Assembly: GCA_021791135.1 (NCBI GenBank) | Contig: JAJYXD010000019.1 | Span: 1-5,614, forward strand | Direction of reading: 5' to 3' | Length of the DNA: 5,614 nt | Source: a bacterium | GTDB taxonomy: Bacteria > Patescibacteriota > Minisyncoccia > UBA6257 > GWB1-50-10 | Shown here: piece by piece, positions 1 through 5,420 of the stretch | Layout of the letters: each line of letters opens with the position of its first letter | Position numbering within the stretch: position 1 is the first letter of the stretch | The notes under the pieces: model-generated | The model's database searches: none | Seen by the model: only the letters and a program-made list of their open reading frames with translations | Told to the model about the DNA's origin: nothing | Made by a program: the position numbers and the translations under genes

Positions 1-1422
1 CGTCAACCCGTCGATTGCGGGAAGTGAGCTGAAAAACACGAAGATGATCGGTGTGAAGATCCACTGGAGAAAATACAAGGCGTAGTGCCAGGCCTTGAAT
101 CCTTTTATCTTCGGCGCGAGAAGAATCACCGAAAAGAATGCCGAGGCGATGATGCCGACCGATCCCACGTTCAGAATCCAGCCCGTAAGCCGCGGAAGAT
201 TGTAAGAAAGCACCGAGTTCGCAAACTCGCTTCCTCCGATAAGATTCGGGAGCCACCCAAAAAAGAAGATGATAAAGGAACTGGTGGCCCATGAATAGGA
301 ACCCTCGAAAAGCGTCCAGAGCCAGAACCATTTGGTGCGACTCGGTATGTTTTTTCCTTTCTCGCTCCTGAAATCATCCGCGAGATGCGAGATGTTTTCG
401 GCTCCCCATGCCCAGCGGCGCTGCTGTTTGTATAGACTCACCGCCGCCTGCCGAAGCGTCGCCCCCTCGATCGCATCCATGTAGATCGGATAAAAGAGCG
501 GGACAACGCGCCAGTCGCCCCCGTAATGCGAAAAACATTTGAAGAAGATTCTTGAGTCCTCGGAGACGATATTCGTGTCCCAGTAGCCGATGTCGATGAC
601 CGCCCGAAGCGGCATGCTGTGGGAAGAAAAAGTGACGAGCTGCTCTTCGCGTGACTCTTGCATCAACTGCCAGAAGCTCGACGAGAGTCCGATGAGGCGC
701 GCGAAGAACGGCGCATAATGCACGTTATTGATGTAAAGCGGAATCGGCTGGTAGCTCGATCGATCTCCGTGCGGCGCCGTAAGAAACGCGTAGGTAAGGA
801 CTCCGAAGTAATCGCGTTCGGTGCGGCTATCCATATCGAATACGGAGACAAGGATTTTTCCACAAGGAATACCGGACGGTTCGATTACTTCCTTTACCGT
901 GCGCTGCGCCGCCCACGTAACGTTCGCGCTTTTTCCTTTCAGTTCTCCCTCGATGTTGTCGGGATGAACCACAACCGACAACGATTTGAAAAACGATCCG
1001 AACTCTTCCTTAATTTTTTCCGCGACCTCCGCGTCACCCATGCCGCCGCGTTCCTCGATCGCGAGGAGCACGAACAACTTCTCTTTCGGGTAGTTTGAGT
1101 TTACCAGACTCAAAAAACTCTCACGTACCAGATTGTGCGGCTCGTGGTACATCGGAAATATCACGAGATGATGGATATCTTCCCACTTTCCTTGCTGTTC
1201 CGAACTGAGTTTTTCGAGCCAATTCATCTTCATATTCGTTCTCATCTTCGCAAACGAAAAACGAAGGTGGAAGAAAAGATAAACGAGCTTCAAAAGCCAG
1301 TACAAATCGTAGAGGAGAATGAACACGACTACGACAACGGGCATCCGCCACGAGAGCATTATCAGAAGCAAAAGGGTGCCCCACGCGGAGGCACCAGGCA
1401 GTATTTCCCAGAATCGAGTCAT
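1..1422 (-). CDS. Membrane-bound processive-type GT2 glycosyltransferase (partial, C-terminus beyond window)
   Basis: The frame is open from the ATG at 1422 to the window edge (474 codons, no stop), so the C-terminus is missing. Two hydrophobic N-terminal segments (about residues 13-24 and 28-53) precede a cytosolic GT-A domain. Visible GT2 marks are the nucleotide-binding start HHLVIFPMYHEP (84-95), a KGKSANVTWA stretch (162-171), the metal-binding D196-M-D198, the acceptor-side E288-D289 of SEDSR, and the QxxRW motif as Q333-Q-R-R336-W337. Hydrophobic segments follow at about 367-391, 412-435 and 444-465. This is the layout of cellulose/hyaluronan synthase-like enzymes (PF13632 type), which move sugars from nucleotide-sugar donors to a growing chain at the membrane. 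The usual second DD motif is replaced by E123-E124 in AIEER. Product and donor cannot be told. It lies 11 bp after the doxX-like gene on the same strand, with a good Shine-Dalgarno site deciding the start. Confidence 0.9.
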   Translation of the reverse strand, partial: MTRFWEILPGASAWGTLLLLIMLSWRMPVVVVVFILLYDLYWLLKLVYLFFHLRFSFAKMRTNMKMNWLEKLSSEQQGKWEDIHHLVIFPMYHEPHNLVRESFLSLVNSNYPKEKLFVLLAIEERGGMGDAEVAEKIKEEFGSFFKSLSVVVHPDNIEGELKGKSANVTWAAQRTVKEVIEPSGIPCGKILVSVFDMDSRTERDYFGVLTYAFLTAPHGDRSSYQPIPLYINNVHYAPFFARLIGLSSSFWQLMQESREEQLVTFSSHSMPLRAVIDIGYWDTNIVSEDSRIFFKCFSHYGGDWRVVPLFYPIYMDAIEGATLRQAAVSLYKQQRRWAWGAENISHLADDFRSEKGKNIPSRTKWFWLWTLFEGSYSWATSSFIIFFFGWLPNLIGGSEFANSVLSYNLPRLTGWILNVGSVGIIASAFFSVILLAPKIKGFKAWHYALYFLQWIFTPIIFVFFSSLPAIDGLT

Positions 1423-1429
1423 AAAAAGG

Positions 1430-1435
1430 CTTCCT
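1430..1435 (-). promoter_or_regulatory. Shine-Dalgarno site of the GT2 gene
   Basis: AGGAAG on the minus strand lies 7 nt before the ATG at 1422 and overlaps the TAG stop of the upstream doxX-like gene. This fits translation of a second cistron in one transcript. It is the only clear Shine-Dalgarno site before any gene start in the window. Confidence 0.75.
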
Positions 1436-1838
1436 AGTAGAGAAGAAAACCGAAGAAGGAGTCTGCACCGAAAGCACCCCCTCCGAACACGACAAGCGCG
1501 AGAAGCGTCGCAAGAATCAGAAGATCGAACTCATACCCGCCCACGAGCCCTTTCTTGCCCGTTACTTTAAGGATCGCAACCACAAACTCAATAAAGAAGA
1601 GCAGGGAAACAACCTGCGTGAAGACTCCGAGAATAAGCGCGATGCCGCCGACAAACTCAAGGAACGCGACAAGCGGCCCCCAAAACTTCGCGGGCTTGAA
1701 TCCCATCGCTTCGAATCCCGAGACAGTATTCTTCAAATCCTTCACCTTCGGCCACCCATGACAAAGCATGATAAGACCGAGCACAACCCGCAGAGCGAGT
1801 AAGCCCCAATCGCTGAATATAAAAAGAAGCTGAATCAT
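1434..1838 (-). CDS. DoxX family small integral membrane protein
   Basis: A 134-residue, very hydrophobic protein with four predicted membrane helices (about 11-28, 53-72, 75-91, 104-122). The pattern matches the DoxX family (PF07681): RxxLGxxxxxHGxxK in the first helix and loop (R17, H27-G-W-P-K31), a FWGPLVAFLEFVGGIALILG second helix, and YEFDLLILATLLALVVFGG in the last. Length is normal for the family. DoxX proteins are linked to respiratory quinol or thiosulfate oxidation and redox control in some species, but most copies have no known role, so none is assigned here. The gene is the first cistron of a likely two-gene operon with the GT2 gene and is divergent from tsaD. No Shine-Dalgarno site precedes its ATG; a TATACT box ends 6 nt before it, suggesting a leaderless message. 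Confidence 0.85.
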   Translation of the reverse strand: MIQLLFIFSDWGLLALRVVLGLIMLCHGWPKVKDLKNTVSGFEAMGFKPAKFWGPLVAFLEFVGGIALILGVFTQVVSLLFFIEFVVAILKVTGKKGLVGGYEFDLLILATLLALVVFGGGAFGADSFFGFLLY

Positions 1839-1844
1839 AGGGAT

Positions 1845-1850
1845 AGTATA
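1845..1850 (-). promoter_or_regulatory. Putative -10 box for the doxX-like/GT2 operon
   Basis: TATACT on the minus strand is followed by six bases (ATCCCT) and then the ATG at 1838. At this distance transcription would start on or next to the A of the start codon. No convincing -35 hexamer is visible, and the same hexamer recurs 7 bp upstream, so the exact box is uncertain. Confidence 0.5.
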
Positions 1851-1867
1851 TAGTATATAGTATCAAG

Positions 1868-1873
1868 TATAAA
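1868..1873 (+). promoter_or_regulatory. Putative -10 box for tsaD
   Basis: TATAAA lies 12 nt before the tsaD ATG at 1886, which would leave a leader of only a few nucleotides. A second candidate, TATAAG at 1875-1880, would make the message leaderless. No Shine-Dalgarno site is present. The box lies within the 7-bp repeat, so choosing between candidates needs transcript mapping. Confidence 0.4.
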
Positions 1874-1885
1874 GTATAAGAAAAC

Positions 1886-2968
1886 ATGAAAATTCTCGCG
1901 ATAGAAACCAGTTGTGACGAGACGGCGCTTGCACTTCTTGAGGCGACGGGAGGGATGCGTACGCCTCAATTCAAAATTCTGGGAAACGTAATTTCATCCC
2001 AGATCGAGGTGCATCGTCCGTGGGGAGGCGTCGTCCCGAATCTCGCGAAACGCGAGCACCTGAAAAATCTGCCGATTGTTCTTGAAGAACTGATCGGAGG
2101 CCTGGCCTCCGCGAGTAGGAGGCCGGGCCTCCTTGTGTTGGATGCGATCGCCGTCACCGTTGGTCCCGGTCTTGAACCGGCGCTCTGGACGGGCGTGAAC
2201 TTCGCGAAAGAGCTGCATAGAGATCTAAAAGGAAAAAATAAAAAACTCAAACTAATCGGCGTGAATCATCTCGAAGGACACCTTTACAGTTTTCTGCTTG
2301 CACAGAAAGGAACTGCTCATGTAAAGAATCTTTTCCCCTCGATCGCACTCATCGTTTCCGGCGGGCACACCATACTTCTTAAGATGGACTCACTCACAAA
2401 ATGGAAGAAACTCGGCGAAACGAGAGACGATGCGGTTGGCGAGGCGTTCGATAAAGTTGCGAAGATGCTCGATCTTCCCTATCCTGGCGGTCCCGAGATT
2501 CAGAAACTCGCGAAGCAGGGGAATCCGCACGCGATCGAATTTCCGCGACCGATGATTCACGACAAGAGCTATGACTTCAGTTATTCCGGTCTCAAGACGT
2601 CGGTGCTTTATTATCTACGAGATCATAAGGAGGCCCGGCCTCCGGCAGGAAGCCGGGCCTTCCAGCGACTGGAGGCGGATGTTGCTTCCTCCTTCCAGGA
2701 AGCGGCGCTCGAGGTGCTCGTCAAAAAAACCGAGCGTGCCGTGAAAGAATTCGGAGCGAAATCGATTTTTCTTTCCGGCGGCGTCGCGGCGAACGTCTTA
2801 CTCCGCGAGAAGCTGGGGGCTGAAAGCAAAAAACTGAAAATTAGCTTTGTGGCACCTCCGATGGATTTTAATACAGACAACGCTGTCATGATCGGCGTCG
2901 CGGGATATATTTCCTCCCTTCGTGAGAAAAATAAAAGAATCACTGCGCAGGCAAATCTGAACTTATAA
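1886..2968 (+). CDS. tsaD: tRNA N6-adenosine threonylcarbamoyltransferase TsaD
   Basis: TsaD (Kae1/YgjD family) transfers the threonylcarbamoyl group from threonylcarbamoyl-AMP to A37 of ANN-decoding tRNAs, working with TsaB and TsaE in bacteria. The 360-residue protein has the ASKHA signatures: N-terminal ILAIETSCDETA (3-14), GPGL (93-96), metal ligands H128 and H132 in NHLEGH, VSGGHT (157-162), VGEAFDKVAKMLDLPYPGGP (184-203), FSYSGLKT (231-238), FLSGGVAAN (295-303) and metal ligand D331 in NTDN. The start at 1886 gives the standard N-terminus. It is about 20 residues longer than E. coli TsaD; two GC-rich palindromic inserts account for much of this (residues 71-82 and 249-259). Both fall where surface loops are expected, so activity is probably kept. 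It is divergent from the doxX-like gene and 71 bp before valS; neither TsaB nor TsaE is in the window. Confidence 0.97.
   Translation: MKILAIETSCDETALALLEATGGMRTPQFKILGNVISSQIEVHRPWGGVVPNLAKREHLKNLPIVLEELIGGLASASRRPGLLVLDAIAVTVGPGLEPALWTGVNFAKELHRDLKGKNKKLKLIGVNHLEGHLYSFLLAQKGTAHVKNLFPSIALIVSGGHTILLKMDSLTKWKKLGETRDDAVGEAFDKVAKMLDLPYPGGPEIQKLAKQGNPHAIEFPRPMIHDKSYDFSYSGLKTSVLYYLRDHKEARPPAGSRAFQRLEADVASSFQEAALEVLVKKTERAVKEFGAKSIFLSGGVAANVLLREKLGAESKKLKISFVAPPMDFNTDNAVMIGVAGYISSLREKNKRITAQANLNL
2096..2132. repeat. Double palindrome inserted in frame in tsaD (copy A)
   Basis: Two near-identical 15-bp palindromes, GGAGGCC-T-GGCCTCC (2096-2110) and GGAGGCC-G-GGCCTCC (2118-2132), are separated by GCGAGTA. 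Besides each folding alone, the two units pair fully with each other (15 bp including one U·G wobble, 7-nt loop). They encode residues 71-82 (GGLASASRRPGL), in place of the usual short linker before the DAIAVT strand; by memory of E. coli TsaD the region is about six residues longer. Confidence 0.85.
2629..2663. repeat. Double palindrome inserted in frame in tsaD (copy B)
   Basis: GGAGGCC-C-GGCCTCC (2629-2643), spacer GGCA, then GGAAGCCGGGCCTTCC (2648-2663). The first unit matches copy A except for the central base. The second has G to A and C to T changes that keep arm pairing, plus one extra base. It encodes about residues 249-259 (EARPPAGSRAF), a different reading frame from copy A, and makes the loop before ADVASSFQEA about nine residues longer than in E. 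coli. Further small inverted repeats follow (2659-2675, 2692-2702). Confidence 0.85.
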
Positions 2969-3000
2969 CACTTCCTTTACGATCGTAAAGGAAGTGTTAT
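2965..3000. terminator. Perfect 36-bp palindrome at the tsaD stop (possible terminator)
   Basis: Two 18-base arms (2965-2982 and 2983-3000) are exact reverse complements around CGATCG. The palindrome starts at the last base of the final tsaD sense codon and so includes the TAA stop. In RNA it is a very strong hairpin. The U-tract of a classic rho-independent terminator is missing: the next bases are GCCTTCC and then TTTT within a second hairpin. Termination is plausible but unproven; a role in mRNA 3'-end protection or protein binding is also possible. Confidence 0.5.
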
Positions 3001-3001
3001 G

Positions 3002-3017
3002 CCTTCCTTTTGGAAGG
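3002..3017. repeat. Small hairpin upstream of valS
   Basis: CCTTCC (3002-3007), loop TTTT, GGAAGG (3012-3017), one base after the 36-bp palindrome. Its arms are also complementary to arms of the larger palindrome: AAAGGAAG (2987-2994) matches CTTCCTTT (3003-3010) exactly, so alternative folds exist. Confidence 0.75.
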
Positions 3018-3026
3018 AAAATAGGC

Positions 3027-3032
3027 CATAAT
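3027..3032 (+). promoter_or_regulatory. Putative -10 box for valS
   Basis: CATAAT (one mismatch from TATAAT) is followed by GTGAGCT and then the ATG at 3040. Transcription would start at or within a base or two of the start codon. No Shine-Dalgarno site of normal spacing and no clear -35 box are visible. Confidence 0.5.
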
Positions 3033-3039
3033 GTGAGCT

Positions 3040-5235
3040 ATGAGTGCAGATTTTTCGAAACCTTACGATCCAAAACAAACTGAATCTGAAATCTACGATC
3101 TGTGGGAGAAGTCGGGCTGCTTCAATCCGGATAACTTGCCCGTAAAGAAGGGTTCGAAGAGTTTTGTAGTATACATGCCGCTCCCCAACGTGACGGGGAC
3201 GCTTCACGTGGGACATGCGCTCGATAATACAACTCCCGATATTCTCATCCGTTACTACCGAATGAAAGGAAAGCGAACACTCTGGCTTCCCGGTACTGAT
3301 CATGCGGGTATCGCGACGCAATATGTCGTCGAGAAACAACTGAAGAAAGAAGGAAAAACGCGCTTCGACCTGGGACGCGAGAGGTTTATCGAGCGTGTAT
3401 GGGAATGGAAAAAAGAGTATGGCGGAAAGATTCTGGAACAACTCAAAAAACTCGGACTTTCGGCCGATTGGTCACGCACGCGCTTCACAATGGATAACGT
3501 CTATGCCGCGGATGTCATTGACGCATTCATCCATTACTACAAAAAGAATATGCTTTATCGCGGGCTCCGCACGGTAAACTGGTGCCCACGATGCCAAACA
3601 AGTTTATCCGATCTCGAGCTCGAATATAAAGAAGGGCAGACGATGCTTTACTACATCAAGTACGGTCCCTTCACACTTGCGACAACGCGTCCCGAGACGA
3701 AGTTCGGCGATACGGGAATCGCGGTCCACCCGCGCGACCCCAAGTACAAGCAGTACGTCGGGAAAGAACTCGAGATCGAGTCACTCTCAGTGGAAGGCTC
3801 GCTCGACGCGCCCGCAAAAAAGAAAAACAACATCACCGTGGTCGCCGATGAGGCCGTTGACAGAGAGTTCGGTACGGGCGCGGTGAAGGTCACTCCCGCG
3901 CACGACTTAACCGACTTTGAGATCGGCAACCGCCATAACCTGCCGCTCGTACAGGTAATCGACGAACGCGGGAGAATGAATGAGAAGGCGGGAAAGTACG
4001 CGGGAATGAAGGCGGAAGACGCGCGAAAAAAGATCGTGGAGGATTTGAAAACGGTGGGTCTACTCGAAAAAGATGAACCGTATGCGCACAACCTTGCGGT
4101 ATGTTACCGCTGCGGGCATGCGATCGAGCCGATTCCCTCGACACAGTGGTTTCTGAAAATGTCCTCCGGAGGAGGATCCGCCTCCGGCGGAGAAGGACTC
4201 GCGGAGCGGGCACTCGACGTCGTGAAAAAGAAAAAAGTGATCATCCAACCGAAAAACTTCGAGAAGACGTACGTCTCATGGCTTTCGAACATCAGGGACT
4301 GGACGGTCTCGCGACAAATCTGGTGGGGACACCAGCTTCCCGTCTGGTTTTGTAAAAACAAAAAGGAAGAATTTTCAAAACGCGAAAAAGAAAACTTCGT
4401 GGTGGTGGCAGAGAAACCGAAGGTATGTCCTTTCTGCAAAGAGTGCGATATGGAGCAATCACCCGACGTACTCGACACGTGGTTCTCGTCGGCGCTGTGG
4501 CCCTTCGCGGGACTTTCGAAGGAGGACCGGAAGAAATACTATCCCGGCAACCTCGTTTCGAACGCGCGCGAAATATTGAACCTTTGGGATGCGCGTATGA
4601 TCTTCTCCGGACTCGAGTTTATGGGGAAAATCCCCTTTCAGAACGTGCTCATTCACGGAACGGTACTCACGAAGGACGGGAAACGGATGTCAAAATCACT
4701 CGGGACGGGAATCGACCCCCTAAAGTATGTCGATGAATATGGCGCGGACGCGACAAGATTTGCGGTTATCTGGCAGGCATCGGGACAAGATATCCGATGG
4801 GACGAGGCGGCTGTCATTGCGGGAAGAAAGTTTACCAATAAAATCTGGAACGCGAGCCGGTTCGTTCTTGAGCAGACAAAGGATTTAAAGTCTCCGAATC
4901 CGAAACCTGTCGCGAAAACGAAGGCGGATACAAAGATCTTGAAGACGCTTGAAAAGACGAAGAAGAATACGGGAAAATATATCGAGTCGTTCCAGTTCTC
5001 GAGAGCGCTTCACGAACTTTACGACTTTTTCTGGCATGAGTTCTGTGATCGATATCTTGAGGCATCCAAAAAACAAATAGAAAACGAGAAACTTAAGAGA
5101 AACACGCAGGCAATACTCCTTTATATACTCAAGGAATCGTTGAAAATGCTCCATCCCTTCATTCCTTTTATTACCGAAACAATCTATCGTGAATTTCCAG
5201 GATCATCATCGCTCCTCATTATCGAGAAGTGGTAA
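3040..5235 (+). CDS. valS: Valyl-tRNA synthetase (short form)
   Basis: Class I synthetase that joins valine to tRNA-Val and hydrolyses mischarged Thr-tRNA-Val. Order of parts: catalytic start with HIGH box H56-V-G-H59 in PLPNVTGTLHVGHA; CP1 editing domain about 186-365 with TTRPET (215-220), GDTGIAVHP (223-231) and FGTGAVKVTPAHD (277-289); cysteine pairs C182/C185 and C355/C358 flanking CP1; tRNA and active-site part with FEKTYVSWLSNIRDW and SRQIWWGHQLPVW; further cysteines C438, C463, C466, C469; KMSKS box as R549-M-S-K-S553; anticodon-binding helices from KFTNKIWNASRFVL (597-610) to LHPFIPFITETIY (704-716). At 731 residues it is shorter than usual bacterial ValRS (about 880-950): it stops right after the anticodon-binding domain and lacks the C-terminal coiled-coil arm. 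A 12-residue Gly/Ser insert (375-386) carries a palindromic repeat. Confidence 0.97.
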   Translation: MSADFSKPYDPKQTESEIYDLWEKSGCFNPDNLPVKKGSKSFVVYMPLPNVTGTLHVGHALDNTTPDILIRYYRMKGKRTLWLPGTDHAGIATQYVVEKQLKKEGKTRFDLGRERFIERVWEWKKEYGGKILEQLKKLGLSADWSRTRFTMDNVYAADVIDAFIHYYKKNMLYRGLRTVNWCPRCQTSLSDLELEYKEGQTMLYYIKYGPFTLATTRPETKFGDTGIAVHPRDPKYKQYVGKELEIESLSVEGSLDAPAKKKNNITVVADEAVDREFGTGAVKVTPAHDLTDFEIGNRHNLPLVQVIDERGRMNEKAGKYAGMKAEDARKKIVEDLKTVGLLEKDEPYAHNLAVCYRCGHAIEPIPSTQWFLKMSSGGGSASGGEGLAERALDVVKKKKVIIQPKNFEKTYVSWLSNIRDWTVSRQIWWGHQLPVWFCKNKKEEFSKREKENFVVVAEKPKVCPFCKECDMEQSPDVLDTWFSSALWPFAGLSKEDRKKYYPGNLVSNAREILNLWDARMIFSGLEFMGKIPFQNVLIHGTVLTKDGKRMSKSLGTGIDPLKYVDEYGADATRFAVIWQASGQDIRWDEAAVIAGRKFTNKIWNASRFVLEQTKDLKSPNPKPVAKTKADTKILKTLEKTKKNTGKYIESFQFSRALHELYDFFWHEFCDRYLEASKKQIENEKLKRNTQAILLYILKESLKMLHPFIPFITETIYREFPGSSSLLIIEKW
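4162..4197. repeat. Double palindrome inserted in frame in valS (copy C)
   Basis: TCCTCCGGAGGA (4162-4173, perfect 12-bp palindrome), GGA, then TCCGCC-TCC-GGCGGA (4177-4191). The two units can also pair with each other over 4162-4191. They encode SSGGGSASGGEG (residues 375-386) between QWFLKM and LAERALDVV, where ordinary ValRS has a direct QWFxKMxxLAxxAL join. The GGAGG/CCTCC core and two-unit layout recall copies A and B in tsaD, although the arm order is reversed, so membership in the same family is less certain. Confidence 0.6.
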
Positions 5236-5237
5236 TC

Positions 5238-5394
5238 GAGAGGAGAACAAAAGAGAAAAGTCGGGCGCTTGCTTACAAGCATACCGACGGGGAAGATACA
5301 CGTGTTTGGTAAGCATCCCGAGGAGTTCACGACGAGGGGCTACCTTATCAATTAGGCCGAGTCTTACCCTCCTTTTCTCTTTTGTTCTCCTCTC
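5238..5394. repeat. Perfect 23-bp inverted repeat bounding a 157-bp element
   Basis: The arm at 5238-5260 is the exact reverse complement of 5372-5394. The left arm is purine in 22 of 23 positions (only C5248 is not), the right arm correspondingly pyrimidine. The element starts two bases after the valS stop and ends five bases before the TATAAT box of the next gene. No target-site duplication is visible at its ends (TAATC on the left, TGGGG on the right). Confidence 0.95.
5238..5394. ncRNA. Candidate structured RNA between valS and the PrsW-like gene (strand unknown)
   Basis: Folded by hand in the plus sense, the closing 23-bp helix leads to a side hairpin (TCGG 5261-5264 with CCGA 5284-5287, capped by GCTTG-CTTA-CAAGC at 5267-5280), a second arm helix (GGG-AAGAT from 5289-5291 and 5293-5297 with GTCTT-CCC from 5361-5365 and 5367-5369, one mismatch), and a distal hairpin (GGTA, GC, CCC from 5308-5319 with GGG, GC, TACC at 5336-5344; 16-nt loop). 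The complementary strand folds the same way. It matches no tRNA, 5S, SRP or riboswitch core I know. A long closing stem, bubble and distal arm of this size recalls 6S RNA, but that is a weak guess. Alternatives are a 3'-UTR structure of valS or a miniature inverted-repeat element. Confidence 0.35.
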
Positions 5395-5399
5395 TGGGG

Positions 5400-5405
5400 T
5401 ATAAT
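5400..5405 (+). promoter_or_regulatory. -10 box for the PrsW-like gene
   Basis: A perfect TATAAT lies 15 nt before the GTG at 5421, giving a leader of about 8-10 nt. No clear -35 sequence is seen; the bases 17 bp upstream belong to the pyrimidine-rich arm of the inverted repeat. On the minus strand the same bases offer a weaker CATTAT (5406-5401) placed 6 nt before the end of the 157-bp element. Confidence 0.6.
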
Positions 5406-5420
5406 GGAGTACGGACTAAA

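Larger units (their letters stand above)
1844..1878. repeat. 7-bp tandem repeat, five units, filling the doxX/tsaD divergent gap
   Basis: Read on the plus strand, the units are TAGTATA (1844 and 1851), TAGTATC (1858) and AAGTATA (1865 and 1872). They occupy 35 of the 47 bp between the two divergent start codons. On the minus strand every unit holds TATACT or GATACT, one mismatch or two from the -10 consensus, so the repeat itself forms the promoter region. Unit number could change by slippage. Confidence 0.9.

Noticed and set aside
658..1098. Plus-strand open frame of 146 codons
   Set aside because: It is antisense to the GT2 gene, Arg/Glu-rich with no recognisable family, and has no ribosome-binding site; it is a shadow of the real gene.
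3031..3036. ATGTGA start-stop pair just before valS
   Set aside because: It overlaps the putative -10 box and would not be transcribed from it; six bases can occur by chance.
2969..3039. T-box or other tRNA-sensing leader before valS
   Set aside because: The gap is only 71 bp, with no T-box bulge sequence or specifier loop, and the likely transcription start is at the ATG.
2977..3441. Minus-strand open frame of 154 codons
   Set aside because: It is antisense to the start of valS and to the hairpin region; low-complexity Phe/Ser/Arg content typical of a shadow frame.
3651..4091. Minus-strand open frame of 146 codons
   Set aside because: Antisense to the ValRS editing domain, Ser/Phe-rich, no family features.
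5238..5394. Transposon remnant or insertion sequence
   Set aside because: No transposase fragment and no target-site duplication at the ends; kept only as one alternative for the inverted-repeat element.
5236..5420. tRNA, 5S rRNA, SRP RNA or CRISPR repeat in the valS-prsW gap
   Set aside because: No cloverleaf with T-loop, no 5S CCGAAC/GAAGTTAAGC core, no SRP GGAAG/AGCA motif, and no regular direct repeats with spacers.
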